A stretch of DNA of 64,000 bases from positions 1 to 64,000 of the forward strand of contig JABCZR010000022.1 in NCBI GenBank assembly GCA_013289585.1, read 5' to 3'. Below, piece by piece: positions 7,353 through 15,782 of the stretch. Both the position numbers and the translations under genes were made by a program. Position 1 is the first letter of the stretch. Each line of letters opens with the position of its first letter. Below the pieces are notes generated by a model. It did no database searches and was not told where the DNA came from. It saw only the letters and a program-made list of their open reading frames with translations. The DNA is from Acidobacteriota bacterium. GTDB taxonomy: Bacteria > Acidobacteriota > Terriglobia > Acidiferrales > UBA7541.

Positions 7353-7397
7353 CTACGAACCAGAAGGTCGGGAGTTCGAGTCCCCCCGGGCGCACCA
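7353..7397 (+). other. 3' half of tRNA-Arg(ACG): probable attachment-site duplicate
   Basis: The sequence runs from an anticodon loop CTACGAA (7353-7359; anticodon ACG) through the 3' anticodon stem, the T loop TTCGAGT (7375-7381) and the acceptor 3' strand CGGGCGC to ACCA ending at 7397. The matching 5' half (GCGCCCG acceptor and D arm) is absent, and upstream bases stop pairing exactly at the anticodon stem. Integrases of the tyrosine family commonly recombine within tRNA 3' halves, leaving such a fragment at one end of the island. The integrase lies about 1.1 kb away. The T stem has one A-C mismatch. The intact tRNA should be at the other, unseen end. Confidence 0.78.
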
Positions 7398-7507
7398 CTT
7401 TGCCGAAATTTTCTGCCTGCATTCCCCGCCGTAAATCCAGAGTGAGACCGTTGTTCGTGAACCTGCCGAATATTGGTGGCGGGGCGGACATTTCTAGTGA
7501 ACAATTC

Positions 7508-8380
7508 ATGGTTATGAGCGGATTTGCGGGACTGCGAGTTCTGGCGCTGGAGAGCCGCCGCGCTGCGGAATTATCCAAGTTGATCTCCACTTACGGTGGT
7601 CAGCCTGTCGTTGCGCCGTCTATGCGCGAAGTTCCATTGGAATCGAACAAAGAAGCGCTGGAATTTGCGGCCAGGCTTTTTGCCAACGAATTCGACATGG
7701 TCATTTTCTTGACCGGCGTCGGCTGCCGAGCGCTCTTGGCCGTTGTTGAGGCAGCTTATGGGCGGGACGATTACATCGCCGCGCTGCAACGCCTGAAGGT
7801 TGTGGCCCGCGGGCCGAAGCCGGTCGCTGCTCTCCGGGAAATGGGGATCACACCAGCCCTTATTGTTCCTGAGCCTAATACCTGGCGCGAACTATTGCAT
7901 ACGTTGGACGCAGCAGCAGAGGCCGCAGAAGGAATCCGCCTGAAGGGGGCACGAATCGCCGTGCAGGAATATGGGGTTTCCAATCCTGAATTATTGGACG
8001 GACTCATCGAACGAGGTGCTCGCGTCATTCGCGTGCCGGTCTACCAATGGGCGCTGCCGGAGGACCTGGCTCCGCTTCGCGCAGCTGTCCAGCAACTTGC
8101 AGAAGGGAACATCGATGTAGTGCTCTTTACCACGAGCGCACAGGCGGCGCATCTTTTTCAGGTCGCCGAAGAGATGAATCTCAAAGATGCAATGCGGTCA
8201 GGACTGAGCCACGCGATCGTCGCTTCGATCGGGCCAACGACATCGGAAGAACTATCGCGCCGAGGAATAAAACCCGATCTCGAGCCTTCACATCCGAAAA
8301 TGGGTTTTCTGGTAAAGGAAACTGCCGAGCGTGCGGCGGAGCTTTTACGCAGGAAACGGCAGGGAAGCGTCCCAGCTTGA
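7508..8380 (+). CDS. hemD: uroporphyrinogen-III synthase (HemD)
   Basis: Cyclises hydroxymethylbilane to uroporphyrinogen III, the branch point to haem and sirohaem, in the cytoplasm. The 290-residue protein has the two-lobed HemD pattern: LRVLALESRRAAELSKLISTYG at the start, MVIFLTGVGCRALL near residue 65, RGPKPVAALREMG, then lobe two with VIRVPVYQWALP, VVLFTTSAQAAHLF near residue 213 and the closing ASIGPTTSEELSRRGIKPD block, which is the family hallmark. I use the ATG at 7508 rather than the TTG at 7400, which would add 36 non-homologous residues overlapping the attachment site. It is the first chromosomal gene beyond the island, and converges with the methyltransferase remnant on the other strand. 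Confidence 0.9.
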   Translation: MVMSGFAGLRVLALESRRAAELSKLISTYGGQPVVAPSMREVPLESNKEALEFAARLFANEFDMVIFLTGVGCRALLAVVEAAYGRDDYIAALQRLKVVARGPKPVAALREMGITPALIVPEPNTWRELLHTLDAAAEAAEGIRLKGARIAVQEYGVSNPELLDGLIERGARVIRVPVYQWALPEDLAPLRAAVQQLAEGNIDVVLFTTSAQAAHLFQVAEEMNLKDAMRSGLSHAIVASIGPTTSEELSRRGIKPDLEPSHPKMGFLVKETAERAAELLRRKRQGSVPA

Positions 8381-8393
8381 AACGTCTAGTGGC

Positions 8394-8804
8394 TTAGCCC
8401 GACGAATTCTGTCCCGCGGCGGCCGCCATAGCCGCCCTGGCACTGGGAATAAGTTCAAAATCGACATCAGCTTGAGCGAGGGCTACCATCTCTTCGGCAA
8501 CCTGTTCGGGTTCAAGGTGGTCACCACTCTTCAGGCGCACTACCAATCGTCCTTCCCGGGCTGAATCGATCAGCAGAGCGTTCATTTTTTCCTGAGAAAA
8601 ACCGGCATGTTCGCAAAGCTTGTCCACGTTGCGCACTTGTGCCGAGGCTGAAACCAGATCGAGAATCTCCGGGGAGACTTGCTCGTCATGCAGGACAACC
8701 TCAGCTTCTTTAAGCAGCCTCACGGCTTCCGTAGTCAAAAGATGGGGATCGCCTATGCCGGCTCCCATTAAATAAATTTTCCCTCTCATTATCGGCGCAG
8801 TCAT
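8394..8804 (-). CDS. N-terminal half of a uroporphyrinogen-III C-methyltransferase (SUMT/CobA-like)
   Basis: The 136 residues match only the first half of the tetrapyrrole methylase fold: the GKIYLMGAGIGDPHLLT nucleotide-binding start, AVRLLKEAEVVLHDEQVSPEILDL, and a VVRLKSGDHLEPEQVAEEM stretch where full enzymes have a KGGDPFVFGRG-like motif. The chain then stops after FELIPSARAAMAAA, where intact enzymes of about 250 residues continue into the SAM- and substrate-binding C-terminal domain. The ATG at 8804 has AGGAG upstream and is preferred to the longer frame at 8852. It sits between hemD and a sirohaem-synthase domain, so a sirohaem role is implied. Catalysis alone looks doubtful because half the active site is missing. 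Confidence 0.7.
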   Translation of the reverse strand: MTAPIMRGKIYLMGAGIGDPHLLTTEAVRLLKEAEVVLHDEQVSPEILDLVSASAQVRNVDKLCEHAGFSQEKMNALLIDSAREGRLVVRLKSGDHLEPEQVAEEMVALAQADVDFELIPSARAAMAAAAGQNSSG

Positions 8805-9016
8805 GGGGTACTCCTGAGGCCTGGCATGAATCAAGGGCAACCGCTGCCACATCAGCTGGGGGCGCTTCGCCCTGCCTGACTTTAGGCCTAGAGGCTAACA
8901 CTCTGCGGGAATTCCGACTATGCGGAAGAACGCATTTCATGTATCGAAAATCTTGATTCTAGGCGGATGGAACGTATTGAATTAGCTTGGGTTAGGTGCA
9001 GCTCCTTGAGCGCACT

Positions 9017-9619
9017 TCAATTCTGGACGTTTCTCCGGAATGCCTCAAACGCCTCCTTGCTTGCAAGATCGTAAAGTCGGCGCTTCCGCTGTTCCGGATC
9101 CATCGGCGCAGAAAAAAGTCTGTCGCGGATTTCACCAAGGTGTTCAAGCCAAGCCGCGTACTCCGGTCCAAACTGTTCCGCGAGCTCTTTCCTCAATCGT
9201 TGCGCAAGAGATGGGCTTTGCCCGGCGGTTGAGATGGCGATTTGTAACGCGCCGCGCTGCACCACCGCCGGGTAATAAAAATCGCAGAGTGCCGGAACGT
9301 CGACAATGTTGCACAACACGCCGCGCCGCGTCGCTTCCTGGAAGATCTGTTCATGGAGCTCGGTCGAAGATGTCGCGGCGATTACCAGAAACATCCCGTC
9401 AAGATCCTCGGGACGAAAACGGCGCTGATGCCATTCGATCGAGTTCGAATCGGCCCAGGAGCGCACCGCTGGAGTTGCCTCGAGTGCTACAACACGTACG
9501 CGAGCTTCAGCGTCTACCAGGCTTGCCATCTTTGACTCGGCAATGTTCCCGGCGCCAACCACGAGACACGGCCGTCCCGCGAGCTTCAGAAACATCGGAA
9601 ATAGTCTGGTGTGACTCAT
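9017..9619 (-). CDS. precorrin-2 dehydrogenase/sirohydrochlorin ferrochelatase (Met8/CysG-N type)
   Basis: Oxidises precorrin-2 with NAD+ and, in the bifunctional enzymes, inserts iron to give sirohaem. The 200-residue protein shows the family layout: FPMFLKLAGRPCLVVGAGNIAESKMASLVDAEA (Rossmann motif GAGNIA), VIAATSSTELHEQIF, GVLCNIVDVPALCDFYYPAVVQRGALQIAISTAGQSPSLAQRLR, the highly conserved core around residues 95-135. The start at 9619 (MSHTRLFPMFL) fits the family; the upstream 29 residues of the frame do not. It lies about 210 bp from the truncated methyltransferase on the same strand and may share transcription with it, completing a local uroporphyrinogen-to-sirohaem set apart from the damaged middle step. 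Confidence 0.88.
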   Translation of the reverse strand: MSHTRLFPMFLKLAGRPCLVVGAGNIAESKMASLVDAEARVRVVALEATPAVRSWADSNSIEWHQRRFRPEDLDGMFLVIAATSSTELHEQIFQEATRRGVLCNIVDVPALCDFYYPAVVQRGALQIAISTAGQSPSLAQRLRKELAEQFGPEYAAWLEHLGEIRDRLFSAPMDPEQRKRRLYDLASKEAFEAFRRNVQN

Positions 9620-9720
9620 CTTTGCGCCCCAGCAAACTCTAGATTTCGCCGGCAAGACCCCGCATATATCTGAACTGCTTAGACGGTTTTGGTCAAGCCG
9701 AAGCACGTGACCTACTGTTT

Positions 9721-10515
9721 TCAGGACATTCGTTCGGGAGTAAGCAGCGCGGTCATCTCAAGGACTCGCCGGTAGTAGTCACGCTGCGTAAGTTGCGAAG
9801 CAGCCTGCTCGTCGACGATAAAGGTGACTTCCGGATGGAGCTGAAGCGCTGAGGCGGAAACCGCGGAGGCGATCGGGCCTTCAATGGATTTGGCGACCGC
9901 GGTTGCTTTAGCGGCGCCCGTCGCGAGCAAAATTATTTTCTTGGCTTCCAGGATCGTTCCGATGCCCATGGTGATGGCGCAACGGGGGCTCTCCTCGCTG
10001 GGCGCAAAAAACTTGGCATTGTCGTCGATCGTTTCCTGACTCAGCACTTTCAGCCGTGTGCGCGATCCGAGGCTGGAAGTCGGCTCATTAAAGCCGATGT
10101 GGCCGTTGCGGCCGATGCCCAGAATTTGAAGATCGATTCCTCCCGCCTTTCGAATGGCGTCTTCATAAGTGGCGCAGTATTGTTCGAAATTCCCTCGCAC
10201 GGTCCCATCCGGAATATGAATATTGCGGGGATCGACGTTGACGTGCTGAAAGAAATGCTCATGCATGAAATAATGAAAACTCTGCGGGTGCGTGGCAGCG
10301 AGGCCAAGATACTCGTCCAAATTGAAAGTTACTACCTGGGAGAAATCGAGTAATCCCTGTTTGTGAAATTGCACGAGATGTTTGTAGACGCCAGTCATGG
10401 TGCCGCCCGTCGCCAATCCAAGCGTCAATGCGGGTTTCTTGCGCACGGCGCCGGCGACGAGCTGTGCGGCCTCGCGGCTGATCTCTTCGTTGTCGCGCTT
10501 CAGGATGACCAGCAT
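9721..10515 (-). CDS. nagB: glucosamine-6-phosphate deaminase (NagB)
   Basis: Converts glucosamine 6-phosphate to fructose 6-phosphate and ammonium in amino-sugar catabolism. The 264-residue length is typical. Diagnostic motifs are GLATGGTMTGVYKHL (phosphate loop, with GGT instead of the usual GST), VVTFNLDEYLGL with the catalytic Asp, and LQILGIGRNGHIGFNEP with the active-site Asp/His region, then TSSLGSRTRLKVLSQETIDDNAKFF. GAGGA precedes the ATG at 10515. The next gene upstream on the same strand is a GntR/UTRA regulator only 74 bp away, so the two are likely one regulated unit for N-acetylglucosamine or chitin use. Confidence 0.93.
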   Translation of the reverse strand: MLVILKRDNEEISREAAQLVAGAVRKKPALTLGLATGGTMTGVYKHLVQFHKQGLLDFSQVVTFNLDEYLGLAATHPQSFHYFMHEHFFQHVNVDPRNIHIPDGTVRGNFEQYCATYEDAIRKAGGIDLQILGIGRNGHIGFNEPTSSLGSRTRLKVLSQETIDDNAKFFAPSEESPRCAITMGIGTILEAKKIILLATGAAKATAVAKSIEGPIASAVSASALQLHPEVTFIVDEQAASQLTQRDYYRRVLEMTALLTPERMS

Positions 10516-10589
10516 GCTTCGTCCTCACTGCATCTAGTGTTCGTTGGACCTGAAACAAAAGTATTGCTTAACCTGGTGGAAGATTCGCG

Positions 10590-11372
10590 CTAGCGGAATC
10601 GCCGAATGACCAGGTTGTGCCGATCAGAACGATAGAATCCCAGCACATACATGACAGCCTGGCCCTTGGTGGAATAAATCACCTGGCGGATGCGCAGAAG
10701 CGGATCGCGGCGCGGCACGTTGAGGAGTTCCGCGATCCGCGGATCCGCGGCTGTAGCGTCCACCTCTTCATCGGCATACCCCAGTTCCAGCTTGTAGTTG
10801 CGCTCGAGAATTCCGAACAACGACTCCCGTCCAAGGGGCGCTTCCAAGAGTCCTGGGAATTCTGTGGCGCTCAGATAGCAAGTTTCGAGGGCAAAAGCCT
10901 CGCTCGCAGCATGCCGCAGCCGTTCGAGTTTGATCACGCTGCTCGTGGGAGGCAGGGAAAGCCTCGCCGCCGCCTCCGGCTCGTTGTCGATCACTTTTGC
11001 GAAGAGCACCTTGGATGCTGCCGTGAGGCTGCGGCTAGCCATCTGTTCGGTGTAGCTCATCAGTTTATTAAAATGAATTTTCGGGGCCGCGACGAATGTC
11101 CCAATCCCGCGCCTGCGCTCCACAACCCCTTCGCGTTCGAGTGAGGCAAGGGCGTGGCGGGCAGTCATCAAGCTGACCTGATGAATCTTCGCCAAGTCGC
11201 GTTCCGATGCTACCGCATCGCCCGGGTGTAATTGGCCGGATTCGATGCGCTTTCGAATGCTGTTCTGGATTCTCTGGTACGCAGGCAGGCCGTTGCCGTT
11301 TTTGGCGGGTATTCTCTCCCGAGAATTGGCGCGCCGCTCCTTCTCAAGCGTTTTGGTAGGAACCGATTTCAT
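10590..11372 (-). CDS. GntR-family (HutC/UTRA) transcriptional regulator, NagR-like
   Basis: A 260-residue regulator with an N-terminal winged helix (LPAYQRIQNSIRKRIESGQLHPGDAVASERDLAKIHQVS..., about residues 28-95, ending GVVERRRGIGTFVA) and a C-terminal UTRA ligand domain from about residue 110 (SVIKLERLRHAASEAFALETCYL, then DPLLRIRQVIYSTKGQAVMYVLGFYRSD). NagR/YvoA-type members bind glucosamine-6-phosphate derivatives and repress amino-sugar genes. Position directly upstream of nagB supports that role here, by inference. A basic 25-residue N-terminal extension precedes the winged helix and may mean the true start is further in. Confidence 0.88.
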   Translation of the reverse strand: MKSVPTKTLEKERRANSRERIPAKNGNGLPAYQRIQNSIRKRIESGQLHPGDAVASERDLAKIHQVSLMTARHALASLEREGVVERRRGIGTFVAAPKIHFNKLMSYTEQMASRSLTAASKVLFAKVIDNEPEAAARLSLPPTSSVIKLERLRHAASEAFALETCYLSATEFPGLLEAPLGRESLFGILERNYKLELGYADEEVDATAADPRIAELLNVPRRDPLLRIRQVIYSTKGQAVMYVLGFYRSDRHNLVIRRFR

Positions 11373-11517
11373 AGCAAGAACGATATTCTATTCTAAGCTT
11401 TCGTCAAGGCTGGCGAGCGCCGCGTGCTTCTCCGGTCACCTCTACTGTTATAGAGCGGACCAGGGATGGTGCTATAGGGTGCTCCAGGTACTCTCGTTAT
11501 AAAACATGGATTCGGAG

Positions 11518-11550
11518 TTGACAACTTGAAAGTTGTGCTATATAGCTATA
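11518..11550 (+). promoter_or_regulatory. promoter with overlapping inverted repeats
   Basis: TTGACA at 11518-11523 is followed 15 bases later by TATATA (11539-11544) preceded by TGC, an extended -10 pattern. Two palindromes overlap it: ACAACTT-GA-AAGTTGT (11521-11536) and TATAGCTATA (11541-11550). The repeat between -35 and -10 is where a repressor would sit. It points towards the small gene at 11673; the divergent GntR regulator could be the one that binds, but this is inference. Confidence 0.45.
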
Positions 11551-11672
11551 AATATCGGGCCATATAGCTGGCGGAGTGCGCGGCACATGGCAGGCTTCCC
11601 GGGGTGGGCGGCTTGGAAGCAAGAGCAAGATCTTCCGAGCCAGACGGTATCCTTGAAGGAGAACGCATTACT

Positions 11673-12032
11673 ATGGAGTCTTCCAGGAAGACGGTCGGCG
11701 CTGGAATCAAAGCCAATAAAAGCAAGTGGTCCCGAACCATGCAGTCCTGCAGCTACTTAAACCTCGCCGGCCGCCTGGCTTCGGAAATGGTAAGAGCCCT
11801 GAAGTCAACGGAACCACGAGGGGTTGCTCCGTTCCAACTGGTGCTCATCGGCAATCACGGTGACGTGGTGTTTGATTGCCAAGTTGGGGAGGACTGGAAG
11901 GTCCAGCGCTGGGGCACCTTATCGCGGGTGCGGCGTTCGCATTTCCCGGCGACGGCGTTGCTCACTGACGGTTCATTGGTGACCCGCACATTCCTCATCG
12001 AACGCGATCCGCTTCTCGCACCCGCTGCCTGA
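11673..12032 (+). CDS. hypothetical protein
   Basis: A 119-residue protein of unknown family. It starts at an ATG preceded by AAGGAG about 11 bases upstream; the frame is open further back to 11604, but those residues look unconstrained. A basic N-terminal part (SSRKTVGAGIKANKSKWSR) leads into a short alpha/beta-looking region (FQLVLIGNHGDVVFDCQVGEDWKVQRWG), and the end is rich in Leu, Thr and Arg. No signal peptide or membrane segment is evident. It follows the promoter at 11518-11550 and converges with pcaD 35 bp downstream. No function can be proposed. Confidence 0.5.
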   Translation: MESSRKTVGAGIKANKSKWSRTMQSCSYLNLAGRLASEMVRALKSTEPRGVAPFQLVLIGNHGDVVFDCQVGEDWKVQRWGTLSRVRRSHFPATALLTDGSLVTRTFLIERDPLLAPAA

Positions 12033-12067
12033 TTCGCGCGTGACCCACCGCCGATTGGCCAGCCCCT

Positions 12068-12847
12068 TCACCCGTTCAGGAAGATACCGAGCCTGCTGGA
12101 AAAGTTCTCGCGGTCTTCCACGTTCGAAAGATGCGCGGCATTTAGCTCAGCATATTGCGCGCCGGCGATGTGGTCCGCAAGGAATTGTCCGTCCGTCGGG
12201 GTTGTGGCCGCATCATGAGTTCCTGAAATCACCAGAGTTGGGCAGCAAATGCCGTCAAGCTTTTCGCGGTAATCGAAGTCGCGGACTGCGGCACAGCACG
12301 ATGCATACCCCTCCGGGTCCGTTTCTTCGAGCATATGCTGTACCAGCGCGACGGCCGCAGGCTCGTTCATTCGAAAGCTAGGAGTAAACCAACGCTCGAG
12401 GACAGCAGCCGCCACTTTTTTCATCCCATCCTTCCGAACCATTTCGATTCGCGCGTTCCAGGACTCCGCAGTTCCGATCTTTGCGGCCGTGTTGGAGAGC
12501 ACCAGCTTGTCCAATCGCTCAGGAGCATTTGCTCCAAGCCCCATGCCAATCATCCCACCCATCGAGAGCCCGCAAAAGTGCACCCGGTCGAGTCTCAATG
12601 TATCGAGCAGACGGATCATGTCATTTCCCAGCTGCTCAATGGAGTAAATTCCTGGTGTGACGGAGCTTTGTCCATGGCCTCGCGTGTCGTACCGCAAAAT
12701 CCGGAATTTCTTCCGAGATTCCTCCGCCTGCGAATCCCACATGGAATAGTTCGTACCGAGCGAGTTTGAGAAGGCCAGGACCGGCGCGCTCGCTGGGCCT
12801 TCCAGGAGGTAATGAATTCGCGCACCATTCAGTTCGGCGAAAGGCAT
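12068..12847 (-). CDS. pcaD: 3-oxoadipate enol-lactonase (PcaD)
   Basis: An alpha/beta-hydrolase that opens beta-ketoadipate enol-lactone in the protocatechuate branch of aromatic degradation. The 259-residue protein has the nucleophile elbow GLSMGG (Ser about residue 94), the acid residue in ISGTHDAATTPTDG (about 212) and the His in NAAHLSNVEDRENF (about 239). The N-terminal YLLEGPASAPVLAFSNSLGTNYSMWD and RYDTRGHGQSSVTPG are typical of PcaD. The next gene on the same strand encodes the 3-oxoadipyl-CoA thiolase, so the last pathway steps are grouped. Other alpha/beta hydrolases are possible, but the local context favours PcaD. Confidence 0.87.
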   Translation of the reverse strand: MPFAELNGARIHYLLEGPASAPVLAFSNSLGTNYSMWDSQAEESRKKFRILRYDTRGHGQSSVTPGIYSIEQLGNDMIRLLDTLRLDRVHFCGLSMGGMIGMGLGANAPERLDKLVLSNTAAKIGTAESWNARIEMVRKDGMKKVAAAVLERWFTPSFRMNEPAAVALVQHMLEETDPEGYASCCAAVRDFDYREKLDGICCPTLVISGTHDAATTPTDGQFLADHIAGAQYAELNAAHLSNVEDRENFSSRLGIFLNG

Positions 12848-12941
12848 GGCCCGAGTTGACTCCGATTGAGTTTGTGCTCCGGATTTCCAGCGCGCCGAGC
12901 CGCGAAAGTAATCCGCGTCGCGACGGGAGACGACCCAGTTC

Positions 12942-14147
12942 CTAAACGCGCTCCAGGATTAGCGCAATTCCTTGGCCTACACCGATGCACATCGTGCCAA
13001 GCGCATATTTCCCCTTGGTCCGTTGCAATTGATACAGCGCGGTCGTTACCAGCCGAGCGCCGGTCGCCCCCAGGGGATGGCCCAGGGCAATCGCGCCGCC
13101 ATTGGGATTAACGTGCGGCGCGTCATCTGGAATCCCCAGTCCGCGCAATACCGCCAGTCCCTGCGATGCGAATGCTTCGTTCAATTCGATCACGTCCATT
13201 TGTGAAAGCGTCAAGCCGGCTCTAGCCAGCACTTTGTGAGTTGCCGGAACCGGCCCCATCCCCATAATCCGTGGAGCCACGCCCGCGGCCGCAGCGGCCA
13301 GGACGCGCGCTCTTGGCGTCAAACCATGGCGTTTTGCCGCCGCCTCCGAGGCCAGCAACAGCGCGCACGCGCCATCGTTAATCCCGGATGCGTTTCCCGC
13401 GGTGATGGTACCTTCCGGCTTAACCACTGGCTTCAATTTCGAGAGTCCCTCCAACGTGGTAGCCGGCCGAGGGTGCTCGTCTTCTGAGAAAAGAAGCGCA
13501 TCGCTCTTTTTCTGCGGAATAGGCACCGCAACGATTTCTTCTCTCAGCCGCCCGCTTCGCATTGCTTCCGCCGCACGCTGCTGGCTTCGCAATGCAAACG
13601 CATCCTGATCCTGGCGAGAGACGTGAAACTCTTCGGCGACGTTTTCACCGGTTTCCGGCATAGTCTCGACGCCATATTTAGCCTTCATCAGGGGATTGAT
13701 GAATCGCCACCCCATGGTGGTATCTTCCAATTTCATCGAGCGTGAATACTCACTGTCTGGCTTGCCCATCACAAAAGGCGCTCGCGACATACTCTCGACT
13801 CCGCCGGCAATCACCAGCTCGGCTTCACCGCACTTGATGGCGCGCGCGGCGGTTGCCACCGCGTCCATGCTGGATCCGCAGAGACGGTTCACCGTCGTGC
13901 CGGGCACCTCCTTGGGTAAACCGGCCAGCAGCAGCGCCATGCGGCCCACGTTGCGATTGTCTTCTCCCGCTTGGTTCGCGCAGCCGTAAATTACGTCGTC
14001 AACGGCGCCCCAGTCGATGCGCGCGTTGCGCTCCATCAGCGCCTTGATCGGAATCGCGGCCAGATCATCTGTTCGAATCGCCGCCAGCGTCCCGCCATAC
14101 CGGCCGATGGGCGTTCGAATGGCGTCGCAGATATACGCATTTTCCAT
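12942..14147 (-). CDS. pcaF: 3-oxoadipyl-CoA thiolase (PcaF)
   Basis: Cleaves beta-ketoadipyl-CoA to succinyl-CoA and acetyl-CoA. The 401-residue length is standard. Motifs in order: [16 protein letters not shown] at the start, [42 protein letters not shown] with the nucleophilic Cys near residue 90, [15 protein letters not shown], the NASGINDGA loop, the ELNEAFASQ motif near residue 320, [20 protein letters not shown] with the active His, and [14 protein letters not shown] with the second Cys. The [12 protein letters not shown] string is characteristic of the PcaF/PaaJ subfamily. It is transcribed just before pcaD with a 94-bp gap. A general acetyl-CoA acetyltransferase function is the main alternative. 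Confidence 0.9.
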   Translation of the reverse strand: MENAYICDAIRTPIGRYGGTLAAIRTDDLAAIPIKALMERNARIDWGAVDDVIYGCANQAGEDNRNVGRMALLLAGLPKEVPGTTVNRLCGSSMDAVATAARAIKCGEAELVIAGGVESMSRAPFVMGKPDSEYSRSMKLEDTTMGWRFINPLMKAKYGVETMPETGENVAEEFHVSRQDQDAFALRSQQRAAEAMRSGRLREEIVAVPIPQKKSDALLFSEDEHPRPATTLEGLSKLKPVVKPEGTITAGNASGINDGACALLLASEAAAKRHGLTPRARVLAAAAAGVAPRIMGMGPVPATHKVLARAGLTLSQMDVIELNEAFASQGLAVLRGLGIPDDAPHVNPNGGAIALGHPLGATGARLVTTALYQLQRTKGKYALGTMCIGVGQGIALILERV

Positions 14148-14192
14148 GGTTGTCCTTCGAATCCCTCCACTATCTTATCTCATAGGGACAAA

Positions 14193-14227
14193 ACGCCCTG
14201 CGGGGTTGTTGCAGTTCGGCAGGGCGT
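14193..14227 (-). terminator. intrinsic terminator downstream of the lipoprotein gene
   Basis: On the minus strand ACGCCCTGC and GCAGGGCGT form a 9-bp stem over a 17-base loop, followed by TTTTG. It lies just after the stop of the lipoprotein gene ending at 14241, and before the pcaF start. Confidence 0.55.
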
Positions 14228-14240
14228 CCAGGATTCTTGG

Positions 14241-14930
14241 TTATTTCTGTTTGATCTCAACAGGCTGAAACAACTTGAAATTGAGTGTCGACTCCGAGCC
14301 CAAGGTAATGTCCCGGTTGCCTGTTAACCCGGCACCCCCGGCGCCCGCCGCAGCGCCGACCAAGCCACCGATGGCAGCGCCTTTGCCGCCGCCGACCAAA
14401 CCGCCGATCAGCGCTCCGCCGCCTGCGCCACCGCCAACCATGACCGCCGTGCGCTTGCCTTTGCCTTTGCTGGCCATGGTGGGAGCGGAAGTCTGGATCG
14501 CGTAGTCCTGGCCGTCCACGGTGACGCTGGTCAGCGCGAGTGCCAGCACAGCTCCGCCCTTGAACCGGCCCGCAGCCTTTGCATCATTAACGATTCCGTG
14601 GGCGCGCGCGTCCTTGGGAATAGCAACTTTCTCGTTCACGACCACGGGAGCCTGCACCGTGGCTGAAAATCTGTCCCCAGACTTCGTAGTCTTCGTGCTT
14701 AGCGTTTGATCCAGCACAACGGTCAGTACGGTGTCAGCGGGAACTACCAGCGGCTTGGGCTCGATGATCTTTTTGACCGCTGATTTCGCTGACTCCGCCA
14801 TCGAGGGAGAAGAATTTGCAGCAGAGTTCGCATCGGGGCTCGCTTGCTGATCGGCTGTCTTTCCGCAACCGGCCGTGAGTATTGCTGTGCAACAGAAAAA
14901 AGTCGTCAAAGATATAAGTCTGCGATTCAT
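14241..14930 (-). CDS. lipoprotein with VirB10-barrel-like domain and Gly-zipper tail
   Basis: A 229-residue lipoprotein. The start at 14930 (MNRRLISL) has GGAGG six bases upstream. A signal peptide ends in the lipobox LTAGC, so the mature protein should be lipid-anchored. After a low-complexity linker, a beta domain begins at [26 protein letters not shown] and continues [17 protein letters not shown], a pattern seen in TrbI/VirB10-like barrels. The C-terminal third is a glycine zipper ([24 protein letters not shown]) that could span or insert into a membrane. A related protein lies at 36992-38239. No enzymatic role is evident; an envelope-structural role is inferred. Confidence 0.65.
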   Translation of the reverse strand: MNRRLISLTTFFCCTAILTAGCGKTADQQASPDANSAANSSPSMAESAKSAVKKIIEPKPLVVPADTVLTVVLDQTLSTKTTKSGDRFSATVQAPVVVNEKVAIPKDARAHGIVNDAKAAGRFKGGAVLALALTSVTVDGQDYAIQTSAPTMASKGKGKRTAVMVGGGAGGGALIGGLVGGGKGAAIGGLVGAAAGAGGAGLTGNRDITLGSESTLNFKLFQPVEIKQK

Positions 14931-15099
14931 GGGCATCCTCCGTCGGGCCGGATATTCTCCATATTTAAGCACACTCTTTCCCGGCCTGCTGCGGTGGCGT
15001 TCTTTCGGCAACCATTTTTTCTCATCTCCTTGACACACCACTGCGGTGAATCCAGATTGGATTCACCCCTTCCAAAATCTACGTGGTTTGTGTGGGCAC

Positions 15100-15782
15100 A
15101 TGCGCATTCTTGTCGCCGAAGATGACGCGCCGCTGGCGGATTTTCTCTGCCAGCACTGCAGCAGGAACAGTTTTCCGTACAAGTAGTTTCCGATGGAATC
15201 GCGGCCCAGCAACTGGCCTCCGATCAATCGTACGATCTTGTGCTTCTGGATTTGACTCTGCCGGGGGCCCAGGGACTGGATGTCTTGCGTGTTATTCGTT
15301 CCAAAAAGCCAGACTTGCCTGTCCTCATTGTGACCGGTGCCAACAAAGTCGAGGAGCGCGTCCGCGGCCTCGATGCCGGCGCGGATGATTACGTCGCCAA
15401 GCCCTTCGACTTCAGCGAACTCTCCGCGCGTATTCGCGCCGTCCTGCGCAGGGGCAGCCGCTCGCAGCGCGCCGTTCTGCAAATCGAGGATCTCCAACTC
15501 GACCGCATGGCCCACGCCGTCCGGCGAGGCGGCCACGAACTAGCGCTGAGTCCCAAGGAATTCGCTCTCCTCGAACTTCTCATGCGCAACGAAGGGCGGC
15601 CCGTTTCCCGCGCGGCAATCATCGCAGAAGTCTGGAAACTCAATCTGGACACCATGACCAACGTCGTCGACGTCTACATCAATTATCTTCGACGAAAAGT
15701 GGACTTCGGTTCGGATCGCACACTCATTCGAACCATTCGTGGCGTGGGCTATCAGATCGGCGGTTTGGCTAGATCGCTCTGA
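15100..15782 (+). pseudogene. OmpR/PhoB-family response regulator with a one-base frameshift
   Basis: From the ATG at 15100 the frame reads MRILVAEDDAPLADFLCQ and then hits a stop. The remainder continues in another frame: ALQQEQFSVQVVSDG, the phosphoacceptor region YDLVLLDLTLPG, LIVTGANK, KPFDFSEL, then a winged-helix DNA-binding domain (LALSPKEFALLELLMRN, VDVYINYLRRKVD, IRTIRGVGYQIG) ending at 15782. Restoring one base near 15150 gives a normal 227-residue regulator with the acidic pair, Asp, Thr and Lys all conserved. No histidine kinase gene is adjacent. The lesion is either a recent mutation or a base-calling error; everything downstream is well conserved, which favours the latter. Confidence 0.8.

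Noticed and set aside
1-7397. Insertion sequence or prophage
   Set aside because: No transposase, capsid, terminase or lysis gene is present; only one integrase and RHS-type cargo, so genomic island is the better description.
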